A stretch of 64,000 nt of DNA from Coliplasma sp045538555 (GTDB taxonomy: Bacteria > Bacillota > Clostridia > Oscillospirales > CAG-382). Position 1 is the stretch's first letter. The number at the start of each line of letters is the position of its first letter. The stretch spans positions 1-64,000 of the forward strand of contig JAZSRP010000004.1 in NCBI GenBank assembly GCA_045538555.1, read 5' to 3'. The translations under genes were made by a program, and so were the position numbers. Shown here one piece after another: positions 32,282-40,645 of the stretch. The notes beneath the pieces are model-generated. The model was given only the letters and a program-made list of their open reading frames with translations. It was not told where the DNA came from and made no database searches.

Positions 32282-34210
32282 TTGAAAAAGAACATATTCG
32301 GCGGTTTCAAAAAATACGTGGTTTATCTCATCGACCTGCTCATCACGGCCTGTGCGTATATTCTCTGCTCCGTCCTTGACGCGCAGAGCTTGTCGGGAGG
32401 ACTTTTTAACAAAAATTTCCTTGTGCATGCAGGTGCGCTGATTCTGATTGCCGCATGTGTCAGATTTTGGGTTTACGGATACAACCGTGTGTGGAGATAT
32501 GCGGTTGCTATGGACTATATCAAGTTTGTGGCGGTGGAAATACTCACCTTTGGCCTCTTTTATCTCATTGACCGCCTCAACGCAACCTATTTCTTTGTGA
32601 GCGGCATCTCCCATGCGGATATTCTTGACATTCTTGCGGTGTACGCCGTTTCAACGGTGGGCGTTTTGGTATCAAGATTTGTGTATCTGCTCATCGTGGG
32701 CGGCCACGGTGCCTCAAGCGCAAAGGAAAAATCAAAAGCCATCATTGTGGGTGCAGGTGAGGCGGGCGTTTTGCTTGCCGACGAGCTTTTGGGACATGAG
32801 AGCCGTTACGTGCCCGTGGCTTTTGTGGATACCGATGCAGAAAAGATCGGCAAACGCATCAGAGGCATCCGTGTGTGTGCAGAAAGCGATGGCGCCGGTT
32901 CCATTGTGCAGAGATTTGGCGCCGATATTGCCATTATTGCCATTCCCTCACTGGCGCTGGAGGAAAAAAAGCGTCTTGTAAAAAAATTTGCGGATACCGG
33001 ATGCAAGGTTCGGATCTATGATTATCAGATCAAGCTTGACAACAGCAGCGAGACGTCCGACAAGCTGAAAATGCGTGAAGTAAAGATCGAGGATCTTTTG
33101 GGCAGAGAGACAGTGTCTCTTGACAGCGCAAAAAGCCGTGAGTCTTTTGCGGGAAAAACCGTTCTTGTCACGGGTGCAGGCGGCTCCATCGGCAGCGAGC
33201 TCTGCCGTCAGATTGCAGATTCCAACGCAAAAAAACTGGTCATGCTTGACGTGTACGAAAACGGGCTGTACGACGTACAGCAGGAGCTCAAGCGCAAGCA
33301 TGGAGCCAGTCTCAGCATCGAGGCGGTGATCGCCACGGTTTGTGATACAGTAGAGCTTGACAGAGTGTTTACTGCTTTCAAGCCCGACGTGGTGTTCCAC
33401 GCCGCCGCACACAAGCACGTTCCTCTCATGGAGGATTGTTGCCGCGAGGCGGTGATGAACAACGTTTTCGGCACCTACAACGTTGCCAACGCCTGTGAAA
33501 AATACGGCGTGGAAAAAATGCTTCTCATCTCCACCGACAAAGCCGTTAACCCCACCAACGTTATGGGTGCCACAAAGCGGTTTTGTGAGATGATTATTCT
33601 CAGCAAAAAGGATTCCAGGACCGACTACGTTGCAGTGAGATTCGGCAACGTTTTGGGTTCCAACGGATCTGTTATTCCGCTGTTCAAGCGTCAGATATCC
33701 GAGGGCGGCCCCGTCACTGTTACGGACAAGCGCATCGTGAGATATTTTATGACAATTCCGGAGGCGGTGAGCTTGGTGCTTGAGACCGAGACCATGGCCG
33801 ATGACAGCGAGATATTTGTACTGGATATGGGTGAGCCCGTCAAGATCCTTGACCTTGCGGAGAGCTTGGTGACACTTTCGGGCTACCGTCCTTACAAGGA
33901 CATTGATATAATTGAAGTGGGACTCCGCCCCGGCGAGAAGCTCTATGAGGAGCTGCTCATCAAGACCGAGGGATTGCAAAAAACCGCAAACAACAAGATT
34001 TTTGTGGATCACGACGCTCCCGTCAGCAGGGAGGAGCTGGAGAAAAAACTCATCCGGCTTTCTGCCGCCTGCGAGACCAACGATAATGCAGAGATCCGCA
34101 AGGCGCTTTGCGAGGTGGTTCCCACCTATACCCCCACAGACAACGCAGACAGCCGAAAAAACGCTTCTTTCCGCAGCTGCGGTGTTATGGGACGTCCCGA
34201 AGAACGCTGA
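32282..34210 (+). CDS. Membrane nucleotide-sugar 4,6-dehydratase, PglF/FlaA1/CapD family
   Basis: A 642-aa polysaccharide biosynthesis protein. It has four predicted N-terminal membrane helices (about 10-140), a first Rossmann fold (AIIVGAGEAGVLLADEL), and a C-terminal extended SDR domain with VLVTGAGGSIGSELC. In the active site the usual Tyr of YxxxK is Met: M428-GAT-K432. This is the pattern known for large membrane-bound UDP-GlcNAc 4,6-dehydratases such as PglF, so activity is expected. The start is TTG at 32282, seven bases after GGAGG. It likely feeds a deoxyamino sugar into a glycan; the product is not proven by sequence. Confidence 0.88.
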   Translation: MKKNIFGGFKKYVVYLIDLLITACAYILCSVLDAQSLSGGLFNKNFLVHAGALILIAACVRFWVYGYNRVWRYAVAMDYIKFVAVEILTFGLFYLIDRLNATYFFVSGISHADILDILAVYAVSTVGVLVSRFVYLLIVGGHGASSAKEKSKAIIVGAGEAGVLLADELLGHESRYVPVAFVDTDAEKIGKRIRGIRVCAESDGAGSIVQRFGADIAIIAIPSLALEEKKRLVKKFADTGCKVRIYDYQIKLDNSSETSDKLKMREVKIEDLLGRETVSLDSAKSRESFAGKTVLVTGAGGSIGSELCRQIADSNAKKLVMLDVYENGLYDVQQELKRKHGASLSIEAVIATVCDTVELDRVFTAFKPDVVFHAAAHKHVPLMEDCCREAVMNNVFGTYNVANACEKYGVEKMLLISTDKAVNPTNVMGATKRFCEMIILSKKDSRTDYVAVRFGNVLGSNGSVIPLFKRQISEGGPVTVTDKRIVRYFMTIPEAVSLVLETETMADDSEIFVLDMGEPVKILDLAESLVTLSGYRPYKDIDIIEVGLRPGEKLYEELLIKTEGLQKTANNKIFVDHDAPVSREELEKKLIRLSAACETNDNAEIRKALCEVVPTYTPTDNADSRKNASFRSCGVMGRPEER

Positions 34211-34229
34211 CAAAAAATCAAAGATACAA

Positions 34230-34290
34230 AAATGCTCCACAAACGTTTTTTGGGTGTTTTTACGCAAAAACCGTTGCGGGGAGCATTTCT
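34230..34290 (+). terminator. Long hairpin after the dehydratase gene
   Basis: AAATGCTCC (34230-34238) pairs with GGAGCATTT (34280-34288), and inner arms (CAA/TTG, CG/CG, TTTTTG 34247-34252 with CAAAAA 34265-34270) extend it to about 20 bp. The downstream T run is short (TTTCT), so it may be a weak terminator or the first part of the paaK leader. Confidence 0.5.
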
Positions 34291-34372
34291 GCCGTAAGGA
34301 TATTCCGGTGCGGCATCCTCAATGCCCGTCTTTCAAGGGCGGTGCTGCGGGCTCTCATTTTTTATGAGAGCC
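34291..34372 (+). promoter_or_regulatory. Structured leader upstream of paaK-iorAB
   Basis: Several further helices can be drawn. GCCG...CGGC closes a small GGA/TTCC hairpin (34291-34314). GCGGCA...TGCTGC encloses TGCCC/GGGCG (about 34310-34348). GGCTCTCAT/ATGAGAGCC (9 bp, short T loop) ends at about 34372. The paaK ribosome site (CCGGAGG) follows at about 34394. It matches no riboswitch class I can recall. A regulatory RNA is a hypothesis; covariation has not been tested. Confidence 0.35.
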
Positions 34373-34411
34373 GTCATTATCAAAAAAAACAACCCGGAGG
34401 TGGTCAGATAA

Positions 34412-35731
34412 ATGGAAAACAGAATTTTTGACCGTGACAAGGAGTGTATGCCCCGAAAGGAGTTGGAGTCACTTCAGCTTGAACGTCTCAAGTCACTTGT
34501 GGATTACTGTGAGAAAAACTCTGCGTTTTATGCAAAGCGTCTTGCCGATGCGGGAGTTACCGCCGACAAAATAAAATGTCTTTCCGATATTCAGTACATA
34601 CCCTATACCACAAAAACCGATCTTCGCGATACTTATCCATTTGGTATGTTCAGCGTACCAAAGGAAAAGATCGTGCGTATCCACGCTTCATCCGGCACTA
34701 CCGGCAACCCCACCGTTGTGGGGTATACCCGCGAGGATCTTGAGAACTGGTCTGAGCAGGTGGCACGTATTGCCATGGCGGGCGGCGCCCATGAGGGCAC
34801 CGTGGTTCAGATCTGCTTTGGCTACGGAATGTTTACGGGAGCGCTGGGACTTCACTACGGTTTGGAAAAGATCGGCGCGTCTGTGGTTCCCACCAGCTCG
34901 GGAAATACCGAAAAACAGCTCAAATTCATGCGTGATTTTGAGACCGATGCCATTGTTGCCACTCCTTCGTACTGTATGTATCTTGCAGAGGCAGCGCGCT
35001 CAATGCAGGAAAAATATCCCATGAGCCAATACAAACTCAAGGTTGGACTTTTGGGCAGCGAGGGCTGTACCCCCGAGATGAGAAAAGAAATTGAAACTCA
35101 CTGGGGTACCGGAATCTTTTGCACAGACAACTACGGAATGAGCGAGCTCAACGGTCCCGGAATGTCCGGAGAGTGCTATCTCCGTGACGGTCTGCACATC
35201 AACGAGGACCATTTTCTCTGTGAGGTCATTGATTCTGCCAGCGGAAGCGTGCTTGACAAGGGCGAGACCGGAGAGCTGGTGGTGACAAACCTGACAAAGC
35301 GCGGTCTGCCCATGCTGAGATACCGCACCAAGGACATCACTTATCTCAACTATGAGCCCTGCGCCTGCGGAAGAACCGGCGCAAGAATGCACAAAATCAT
35401 CGGAAGAAGCGATGATATGATCAAGGTTCGCGGCGTCAACGTGTTTCCCTCACAGGTTGAGAGCGCGCTTATCGGCGTCAACGAGATCAGCCCCAACTAC
35501 CTGTTGGTGCTGAGGAGAGAGGGTTATTCCGACTCATTGGAGGTCAGGGTAGAGCTTATAGACGGCGGTCTGCTTGACAGATACGGCGAGCTTGTGGCTC
35601 TGCAAAAGCGTATTCACGACAACATCAAAAATATATTGGGCATTGAAATAAAAGTAACTCTTGTGGAGCCCAACACCATCGAGCGCTTTACCGGCAAAGC
35701 CAAGAGAGTGCTTGATCTCAGAAATCAATAA
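34412..35731 (+). CDS. paaK: Phenylacetate-CoA ligase family (arylacetate:CoA ligase)
   Basis: An AMP-forming CoA ligase for aryl acids. The 439-aa protein has the P-loop HASSGTTGNPTVVGYT, NYGMSELNGPGM, TKRGLPMLRYRTKD, GRTGARMHKIIGRSDDMIKVRGVNVFP and a C-terminal PaaK domain. It starts an operon with iorA and iorB (18 bp gap). In anaerobes such clusters can activate phenyl- or indoleacetate, which IorAB can then reductively carboxylate to the aryl pyruvate, or can handle the reverse direction. No phenylacetate-ring degradation genes are nearby, so the aerobic PaaK pathway is not implied. Confidence 0.9.
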   Translation: MENRIFDRDKECMPRKELESLQLERLKSLVDYCEKNSAFYAKRLADAGVTADKIKCLSDIQYIPYTTKTDLRDTYPFGMFSVPKEKIVRIHASSGTTGNPTVVGYTREDLENWSEQVARIAMAGGAHEGTVVQICFGYGMFTGALGLHYGLEKIGASVVPTSSGNTEKQLKFMRDFETDAIVATPSYCMYLAEAARSMQEKYPMSQYKLKVGLLGSEGCTPEMRKEIETHWGTGIFCTDNYGMSELNGPGMSGECYLRDGLHINEDHFLCEVIDSASGSVLDKGETGELVVTNLTKRGLPMLRYRTKDITYLNYEPCACGRTGARMHKIIGRSDDMIKVRGVNVFPSQVESALIGVNEISPNYLLVLRREGYSDSLEVRVELIDGGLLDRYGELVALQKRIHDNIKNILGIEIKVTLVEPNTIERFTGKAKRVLDLRNQ

Positions 35732-35748
35732 AAAAGGAAAATTCGGAT

Positions 35749-37515
35749 ATGGAAAAAAAGCTGCTTCTCGGCAACGAGGCCGTTGCCAGAGGACTCTATG
35801 AGGCAGGTGTGAGGGTGATCTCCTCATACCCCGGAACCCCCAGCACAGAGATTACCGAGGCCGCATCAAAGTATGAGGAAATGTACTCGGAGTGGGCACC
35901 CAACGAAAAGGTTGCTTTTGAGGTTGCCACCGGAGCATCCTTTGGCGGCGCAAGATCTTTTTGTGCAATGAAGCACGTTGGTCTCAACGTTGCCGCAGAC
36001 CCTCTTTATACCGCATCTTACATAGGAGTAAACGGCGGCATGGTATGCGCCGTTGCCGATGACCCCGGCATGCATTCCTCCCAGAACGAACAGGATTCCC
36101 GCCGCCACGCCATCGCCGCAAAGGTTCCGATGCTTGAGGTGAGCGACAGCAGAGAAGCACTGGAATTTACAAAAAAAGCATACGAGCTTTCGGAGCGTTT
36201 TGACACTCCCGTTCTTCTCCGCCTTTCCACAAGGATCAGCCACTCCCGTTCTTTGGTAGAGCTGTCCGACAGAACAGAGGTTCCTCTCAAGGAATACAAG
36301 CGAGACGTTCAGAAAAACGTTATGATGCCCGCCATGGCAAAAAAAGCCCACGTCAAGGTAGAAAAGAGAAATGCCGATATGACAAAATGGGCTGATACCG
36401 AGGCGTTTGAGCAGGGCATCAACAAGGTGGAATATTTCTCTGACAAGATCGGCGTCATTGCCGCAGGAAGCACCTACATGTACGCCCGTGAGGCGCTGGG
36501 CAACAACGCCAGCTACCTCAAGCTGGGTATCGTCAACCCGCTTCCCGTTGAGGCGATCAAGGAGTTTGCCTCCAGGGTAGAAAAGGTTTTTGTTATCGAG
36601 GAGCTTGACGATATCATCGAGACTCATTGTGTTCGGATCGGAGTCAAGGTGACCGGCAGAGAAGTGTTTTCACCCTTTGGTGAGTACAACCAAAGCATCG
36701 TCAGAGAGGCAATTTTGGGTCAGAAGACCGATTCTCTCTCTTTTGACGGTGAGATTCCCAACCGTCCCCCCGTTCTTTGCCCCGGATGTCCCCACAGAGG
36801 TCTGTACTACGCTCTGAAAAAGTTTGGACTTTACGTCAGCGGCGACATCGGATGCTATACACTGGGCGCACAGGCGCCCCTGGCAATGATGGATACCTGT
36901 GTTTGCATGGGCGCATCCGTCAGCGCGCTCCACGGATTCAATACCGCAAGAGGAGCAGAATCTGCAAAAAAGAGTGTTGCGGTCATAGGTGACTCCACTT
37001 TTGTGCACTCCGGAATCACAGGACTTATAGACATCGTTTACAACAAGGGCATCTCAACGGTCATTGTGCTGGACAACTCCATCACGGGCATGACGGGCCA
37101 TCAGAACAACCCTCTCAACGGATATACAATAAAAGGCGATCCCACCTCTGCCATTGATCTTACCGCACTGGCACACTCCATCGGTATCAAGAGGGTGAGA
37201 GTGGTTGATCCCTTTGATATCAAGGGCACTGCCGAGGCAGTAAAAGAAGAGCTGGAGGCGGAGGAGCCCTCGTTGGTGATCTCCCGCAGACCCTGCGCTC
37301 TCCTCAAGAGCGTCAAGCCCAATCCTCCTCTGTACGTTGACGAGTCTGCCTGCGTGGGCTGCCGTCAGTGTCTGCAGGTGGGCTGCCCCGCGGTTTCTCA
37401 AAAAATCAAATTAGACGGCAAGCTCTGCGCCGTTATCGACCCCAACCAGTGCGTGGGCTGTGAGGTTTGTGTTCATGCCTGCAAGCTCGGGGCAATAAAA
37501 GGAGGAGCAAAATAA
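35749..37515 (+). CDS. iorA: Indolepyruvate:ferredoxin oxidoreductase, alpha subunit
   Basis: The TPP-binding subunit of IorAB. It oxidatively decarboxylates aryl pyruvates to aryl-acetyl-CoA with reduction of ferredoxin, or runs in reverse. The 588-aa protein opens with LLGNEAVARGLYEAGVRV and YPGTPSTEI, has the TPP region DIGCYTLG and GDSTFVHSGITGL, and ends with two [4Fe-4S] motifs CVGCRQCLQVGCP and CVGCEVCVHACK. Its stop overlaps the iorB start by one base (TAATG), which indicates tight coupling. Confidence 0.95.
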   Translation: MEKKLLLGNEAVARGLYEAGVRVISSYPGTPSTEITEAASKYEEMYSEWAPNEKVAFEVATGASFGGARSFCAMKHVGLNVAADPLYTASYIGVNGGMVCAVADDPGMHSSQNEQDSRRHAIAAKVPMLEVSDSREALEFTKKAYELSERFDTPVLLRLSTRISHSRSLVELSDRTEVPLKEYKRDVQKNVMMPAMAKKAHVKVEKRNADMTKWADTEAFEQGINKVEYFSDKIGVIAAGSTYMYAREALGNNASYLKLGIVNPLPVEAIKEFASRVEKVFVIEELDDIIETHCVRIGVKVTGREVFSPFGEYNQSIVREAILGQKTDSLSFDGEIPNRPPVLCPGCPHRGLYYALKKFGLYVSGDIGCYTLGAQAPLAMMDTCVCMGASVSALHGFNTARGAESAKKSVAVIGDSTFVHSGITGLIDIVYNKGISTVIVLDNSITGMTGHQNNPLNGYTIKGDPTSAIDLTALAHSIGIKRVRVVDPFDIKGTAEAVKEELEAEEPSLVISRRPCALLKSVKPNPPLYVDESACVGCRQCLQVGCPAVSQKIKLDGKLCAVIDPNQCVGCEVCVHACKLGAIKGGAK

Positions 37516-38093
37516 TGAAAGATATCAACATTCTTATCGTCGGTGTGGGCGGACAGGGAACTCTTCTTGCCTCCAAGCTGATGGGAAAAATTTTTATTGA
37601 CCGCGGCATGGACGTGAAGGTCAGCGAGGTTCACGGAATGAGCCAGAGAGGCGGTTCTGTGGTGACGTACGTGAGAGCGGGAGAACATCAGGTGTTCTCG
37701 CCCGTTATTGACAAGGGCGAGGCAGATATGATGATCTCGTTTGAAGCACTGGAGAGCGCAAGATGGCTTCCCTTCCTCAAAAAAGACGGAGTGATCGTCT
37801 CCAACACGGCACGCATTGACCCCATGCCCGTCATTATGGGCAACGCACAATATCCCGACAGGGTTTTGGAGCGTATTTCGGATATGGGTGCCAAGGTAAT
37901 CAGCGCAGACGCTCTCTCCATGGCTGTGGAGGCGGGAAGCGCAAGATCCGTCAATATCGTTTTGCTGGGTATAGCCGCAAAAGCACTGGGATTTTCCTTT
38001 GAGGAATGCGTCAACGCCATCAAGGCAACAGTACCTCCAAAAACCGTTGACGTAAACATAAAAGCATTTGAATCGGGATATAATTTCAACTGA
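37515..38093 (+). CDS. iorB: Indolepyruvate:ferredoxin oxidoreductase, beta subunit
   Basis: The gamma/pyruvate-ferredoxin-oxidoreductase-type partner of IorA. The 192-aa protein starts at ATG 37515 with GGAGGAG; it shows IVGVGGQGTLLASKLMG, VSEVHGMSQRGGSVVTYVR and NIVLLGIAAKALG. These are the standard IorB features. It shares one base with iorA. The intercistronic stretch 38094-38188 before the ACT gene contains a GCGTG-AAAA-CACGC hairpin but no clear promoter. Confidence 0.95.
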   Translation: MKDINILIVGVGGQGTLLASKLMGKIFIDRGMDVKVSEVHGMSQRGGSVVTYVRAGEHQVFSPVIDKGEADMMISFEALESARWLPFLKKDGVIVSNTARIDPMPVIMGNAQYPDRVLERISDMGAKVISADALSMAVEAGSARSVNIVLLGIAAKALGFSFEECVNAIKATVPPKTVDVNIKAFESGYNFN

Positions 38094-38188
38094 AAAACCA
38101 ACCGCTTTTCTTCAAACGGCGTGAAAACACGCTCTGTGTCAAGGGCGCAAGTCCTGCGACAGCAAAAAACGCAAGAAGGAGAAACAAT

Positions 38189-38620
38189 ATGTACATCAAA
38201 CAGCTTTCGGTTTTTGTCGAAAACAAGTCCGGCAGACTTGCCGAGATCACCGCACTTATCGCTTCTGCGGGCATAAACATCAGAGCGCATTCCATAGCTG
38301 ACACCACGGATTTTGGTATTCTCCGTCTGGTGGTAGACAAGCCCGACCTTGCTCAAAAAACTCTGCGTGATGCAGGGCTGACAGTATCTCTCACCAATGT
38401 TATCGCAGTGGGGATCCCCGACAGACCGGGCGGATTTGCGGAAACAATGAGCGCTCTTGCAAAAAAAGGTATCGGAGTGGAGTATATGTACGCATTTATT
38501 TCCAAGGATACCGACAAAGCATACCTTATCATGCGTTTTGTTGACAACGAAAAAGCAGCAGAGGCGCTCCGTGAAGGCGGCTGTGAGATTTTGGACGAGA
38601 GCAGCGTATATATGCTTTGA
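38189..38620 (+). CDS. Tandem ACT-domain protein
   Basis: A 143-aa protein made of two ACT domains: VFVENKSGRLAEITALIASAGINI (first) and VGIPDRPGGFAETMSALAKKGIGVEY (second). ACT domains bind small ligands, most often amino acids. This family is often encoded beside paaK-iorAB, and is probably an amino-acid sensor for that pathway, perhaps for an aromatic amino acid. There is no catalytic or DNA-binding domain. AAGGAG precedes the start, and a terminator follows, so it ends the cluster. Confidence 0.85.
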   Translation: MYIKQLSVFVENKSGRLAEITALIASAGINIRAHSIADTTDFGILRLVVDKPDLAQKTLRDAGLTVSLTNVIAVGIPDRPGGFAETMSALAKKGIGVEYMYAFISKDTDKAYLIMRFVDNEKAAEALREGGCEILDESSVYML

Positions 38621-38631
38621 TCTGCATTGAG

Positions 38632-38680
38632 GGGGACGTTTTGCAAAAGGAAATTCCTTCTTGCGTTACGTCCCTTTTTT
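38632..38680 (+). terminator. Terminator of the paaK-iorAB-ACT cluster
   Basis: GGGACGT (38633-38639) pairs with ACGTCCC (38668-38674), with inner CAA/TTG and GGAA/TTCC pairs, followed by TTTTTT. Confidence 0.8.
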
Positions 38681-38708
38681 GCTTGAACAGTTGGGAGTGG
38701 ATGTTTTT

Positions 38709-39839
38709 ATGACCGAAACCCAAAAATTTTATATTTCGCTTGTAAAATGCGCTCTCAACGGTGAGGAAAAACCAAAAATCCTGCCTGACGGAGCGTCCCT
38801 TGCCGGAGTTTGCGCTCTGGCACGGCTTCATATGATGGAATATGCCGTCAGCTCTGCCCTGTCACAGGTGGAGGGGATCGAGGATCAAAAGGATTTTTGT
38901 GATCTGCGGACCCATGCCTTTGCCGAGGTTACCAGACGTGATGCGTGTATGTCGGAATACGACGGAATTTGTGCCAAGCTGAAGGCGGGCGGAATCTCAT
39001 TTGCTCCTCTCAAGGGGATGTTTGCCAAGGAGCTGTACCGCGATCCGTATCTGCGCTCCATGAGCGATGTGGATATTTTGTACAGCGGCAAGGATCCAAA
39101 AGAAGTGATGAAGCAATCGGGATACAGTGAGGAGGCCCACGGAAACGTGGTGCGCTGCTTCAAAAAACCGCCGTTTTTTTGCTTTGAATTTCAAAAGACA
39201 TTGTCCCGAGAGGGAGAGGAGCTGGGCACAGAGTACGACGATCTGTTTTTGTTGGCAGAAATGGTTGACGGATCGGAGCACCGCCTCAAGCCGCAGTATT
39301 TTTACGTTTATCACGTTCTTCATGCCGCACGCCATTATTTTGGGGGCGGTATGGGGCTGAGATCATTGGCAGACCTTTTTGTATTTCGAAAAAAATACGG
39401 AGCTCAGTTTGACGGGTTTGCAAAAAAAGAGCTGGAAAAGCAGGATCTGTGGGGATTTTGCCAAAACCTCAATGCACTGGCAGAGTATTGCTTTGGTGAC
39501 GGAGAGGGAGATGAAAAGCTGAGATTGATGCTGAAATATATCCTCAACTCCGGCGCTCACGGAAGCGAGCGGTTCAAGTTGGAAAAGCAGATGGGCGACA
39601 GCAAGAATCGAAGCGGTTTTTGGCTGAGCAAGCTGTTTCCGCCTCTTTCGGTAATGAAAAAGGCATACAAAGCGGTCAACGCCTGTCCTCTCTTGCTCCC
39701 CGTTTTTTGGGTGTGGCACAACCTCAAGCGTTTGTTCAGACCCGGCACCGTAAAAAAGAAAAAGAATATCGCCGCCAACGCCAGCCAAGCAAGCGTGGAA
39801 AAGCTGCAGGAACTGTACCGCATCAGCCGTGAGGGCTGA
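38709..39839 (+). CDS. Nucleotidyltransferase family protein (PF14907-like)
   Basis: A 376-aa protein, start ATG 38709 with GGGAG about 10 bases before; the longer TTG frame overlaps the terminator. The segment FAPLKGMFAKELYRDPYLRSMSDVDILY matches the active-site block of uncharacterised nucleotidyltransferases, with a DxD pair. The C-terminus is basic with one hydrophobic segment (about 325-345). Members often sit with polysaccharide genes; here a GtrA gene follows after 32 bp. Substrate unknown. It may be a transferase for an envelope polymer, which is inference from context. Confidence 0.7.
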   Translation: MTETQKFYISLVKCALNGEEKPKILPDGASLAGVCALARLHMMEYAVSSALSQVEGIEDQKDFCDLRTHAFAEVTRRDACMSEYDGICAKLKAGGISFAPLKGMFAKELYRDPYLRSMSDVDILYSGKDPKEVMKQSGYSEEAHGNVVRCFKKPPFFCFEFQKTLSREGEELGTEYDDLFLLAEMVDGSEHRLKPQYFYVYHVLHAARHYFGGGMGLRSLADLFVFRKKYGAQFDGFAKKELEKQDLWGFCQNLNALAEYCFGDGEGDEKLRLMLKYILNSGAHGSERFKLEKQMGDSKNRSGFWLSKLFPPLSVMKKAYKAVNACPLLLPVFWVWHNLKRLFRPGTVKKKKNIAANASQASVEKLQELYRISREG

Positions 39840-39871
39840 CAAAAAAATCTTTTGATCAGGAAACGAAAGAA

Positions 39872-40360
39872 ATGGAACAAAACAATCAAAAACAGACAAA
39901 AAAAGGGCTTATTGCCGAGCTCTTGAGATACTGCGTAGCGGGCGGAACCGCTTTTGTGTGCGATCTTGGCGCAAAAACTCTGGCACATTCGGTGATACTT
40001 CCGGAGGAAATGGGCAGCTTCAGTATTTTTGGATTTGTAAACGAAGTAAGGGTGGCGCTTGCCACAGCCATCGGATTTTTGGTAGGGCTTGTGGTCAATT
40101 ATCTTATCTCCATCTTTTTTGTATTTACCTCCGAGAGCCAAAAAAAGCAGGGCAGGGGGCTGGTGCCCTTTCTCATATACCTTGCGGTTTCCATCGTGGG
40201 ACTTGGGGTAAATATGGCAGTGACACAGCTGGGCTGCAATCTGCTGTCGGTGACAAAGGATGATACCGTGCTGTTCATGGCAGTGAGCTGTGTGGCGGCG
40301 GGAGTTGCTTTGGTGTGGAACTATATAGGCCGAAAGGTATTTGTCTACAAAGGACAGTAA
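39872..40360 (+). CDS. GtrA family membrane protein
   Basis: A 162-aa protein with four hydrophobic helices (about 20-40, 50-80, 90-115 and 125-150) and the GtrA signature LLRYCVAGGTAFVCDL near the N-terminus and LVWNYIGRKVFVY at the end. GtrA proteins are thought to flip polyprenyl-linked sugars or act in wall teichoic or arabinogalactan assembly. It is coupled by position to the nucleotidyltransferase gene and has a terminator after it. The sugar is not predictable. Confidence 0.88.
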   Translation: MEQNNQKQTKKGLIAELLRYCVAGGTAFVCDLGAKTLAHSVILPEEMGSFSIFGFVNEVRVALATAIGFLVGLVVNYLISIFFVFTSESQKKQGRGLVPFLIYLAVSIVGLGVNMAVTQLGCNLLSVTKDDTVLFMAVSCVAAGVALVWNYIGRKVFVYKGQ

Positions 40361-40370
40361 AACAACATCA

Positions 40371-40400
40371 AAAAGCTGCAGAATCACCTGTGGCTTTTTT
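40371..40400 (+). terminator. Terminator of the GtrA gene
   Basis: AAAAGC (40371-40376) pairs with GCTTTT (40393-40398), with CAG/CTG inside, followed by more T. Confidence 0.65.
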
Positions 40401-40577
40401 GTTTTTTAGATGGAAAAGATACATTTATGCATAAAAATATGCAAAAATATACAAAAGCTGAATACAAAGGGAGATTTTTTGGGCAGTGTATAGTGTTTTT
40501 GGGCAAAAATGACAAAACCGGAGGTAAAAAACGTGAAAAGTTTATAAGCCGGAAAGGGAAAAACTGTTTGGTTTCTC

Positions 40578-40611
40578 TTGACAATATGCAATAATAATGT
40601 ATAATTATAAC
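40578..40611 (+). promoter_or_regulatory. Promoter of the arginine operon with an ARG-box-like operator
   Basis: A perfect TTGACA (40578-40583), a 16-bp spacer and TATAAT (40600-40605). Overlapping the -10 box is TGTATAATTATAAC (40598-40611), 12 of 14 to the ARG-box core TGNATWWWWATNCA and partly palindromic (TATAATTATA). ArgR/AhrC with arginine could block polymerase here. ArgR itself is not in the window. The preceding stretch (40403-40577) is A/T-rich with a palindrome TGCATA-AAAA-TATGCA at 40428-40443. Confidence 0.6.
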
Positions 40612-40645
40612 ATCAAAAAAAGAAAACCGCATGCGGAGGTATATC

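Noticed and set aside
32948..34267. Minus-strand ORF of 439 codons
   Set aside because: It is a shadow of the PglF-type gene; composition and lack of a ribosome site argue against coding.
34291..34372. TPP, SAM, molybdenum-cofactor or T-box leader
   Set aside because: None of the conserved cores of those classes could be found, so only a generic structured leader is claimed.
40428..40443. Palindrome TGCATA-AAAA-TATGCA as an ARG box
   Set aside because: The half-sites are two bases too far apart for the ARG-box core, and it lies about 135 bp upstream of the -35. It may still bind some regulator.
40519..40547. GGAGG followed by GTG AAA AGT TTA TAA, a possible four-residue leader peptide before argG
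   Set aside because: It is too short, it lies upstream of the argG promoter, and it has no arginine codons.
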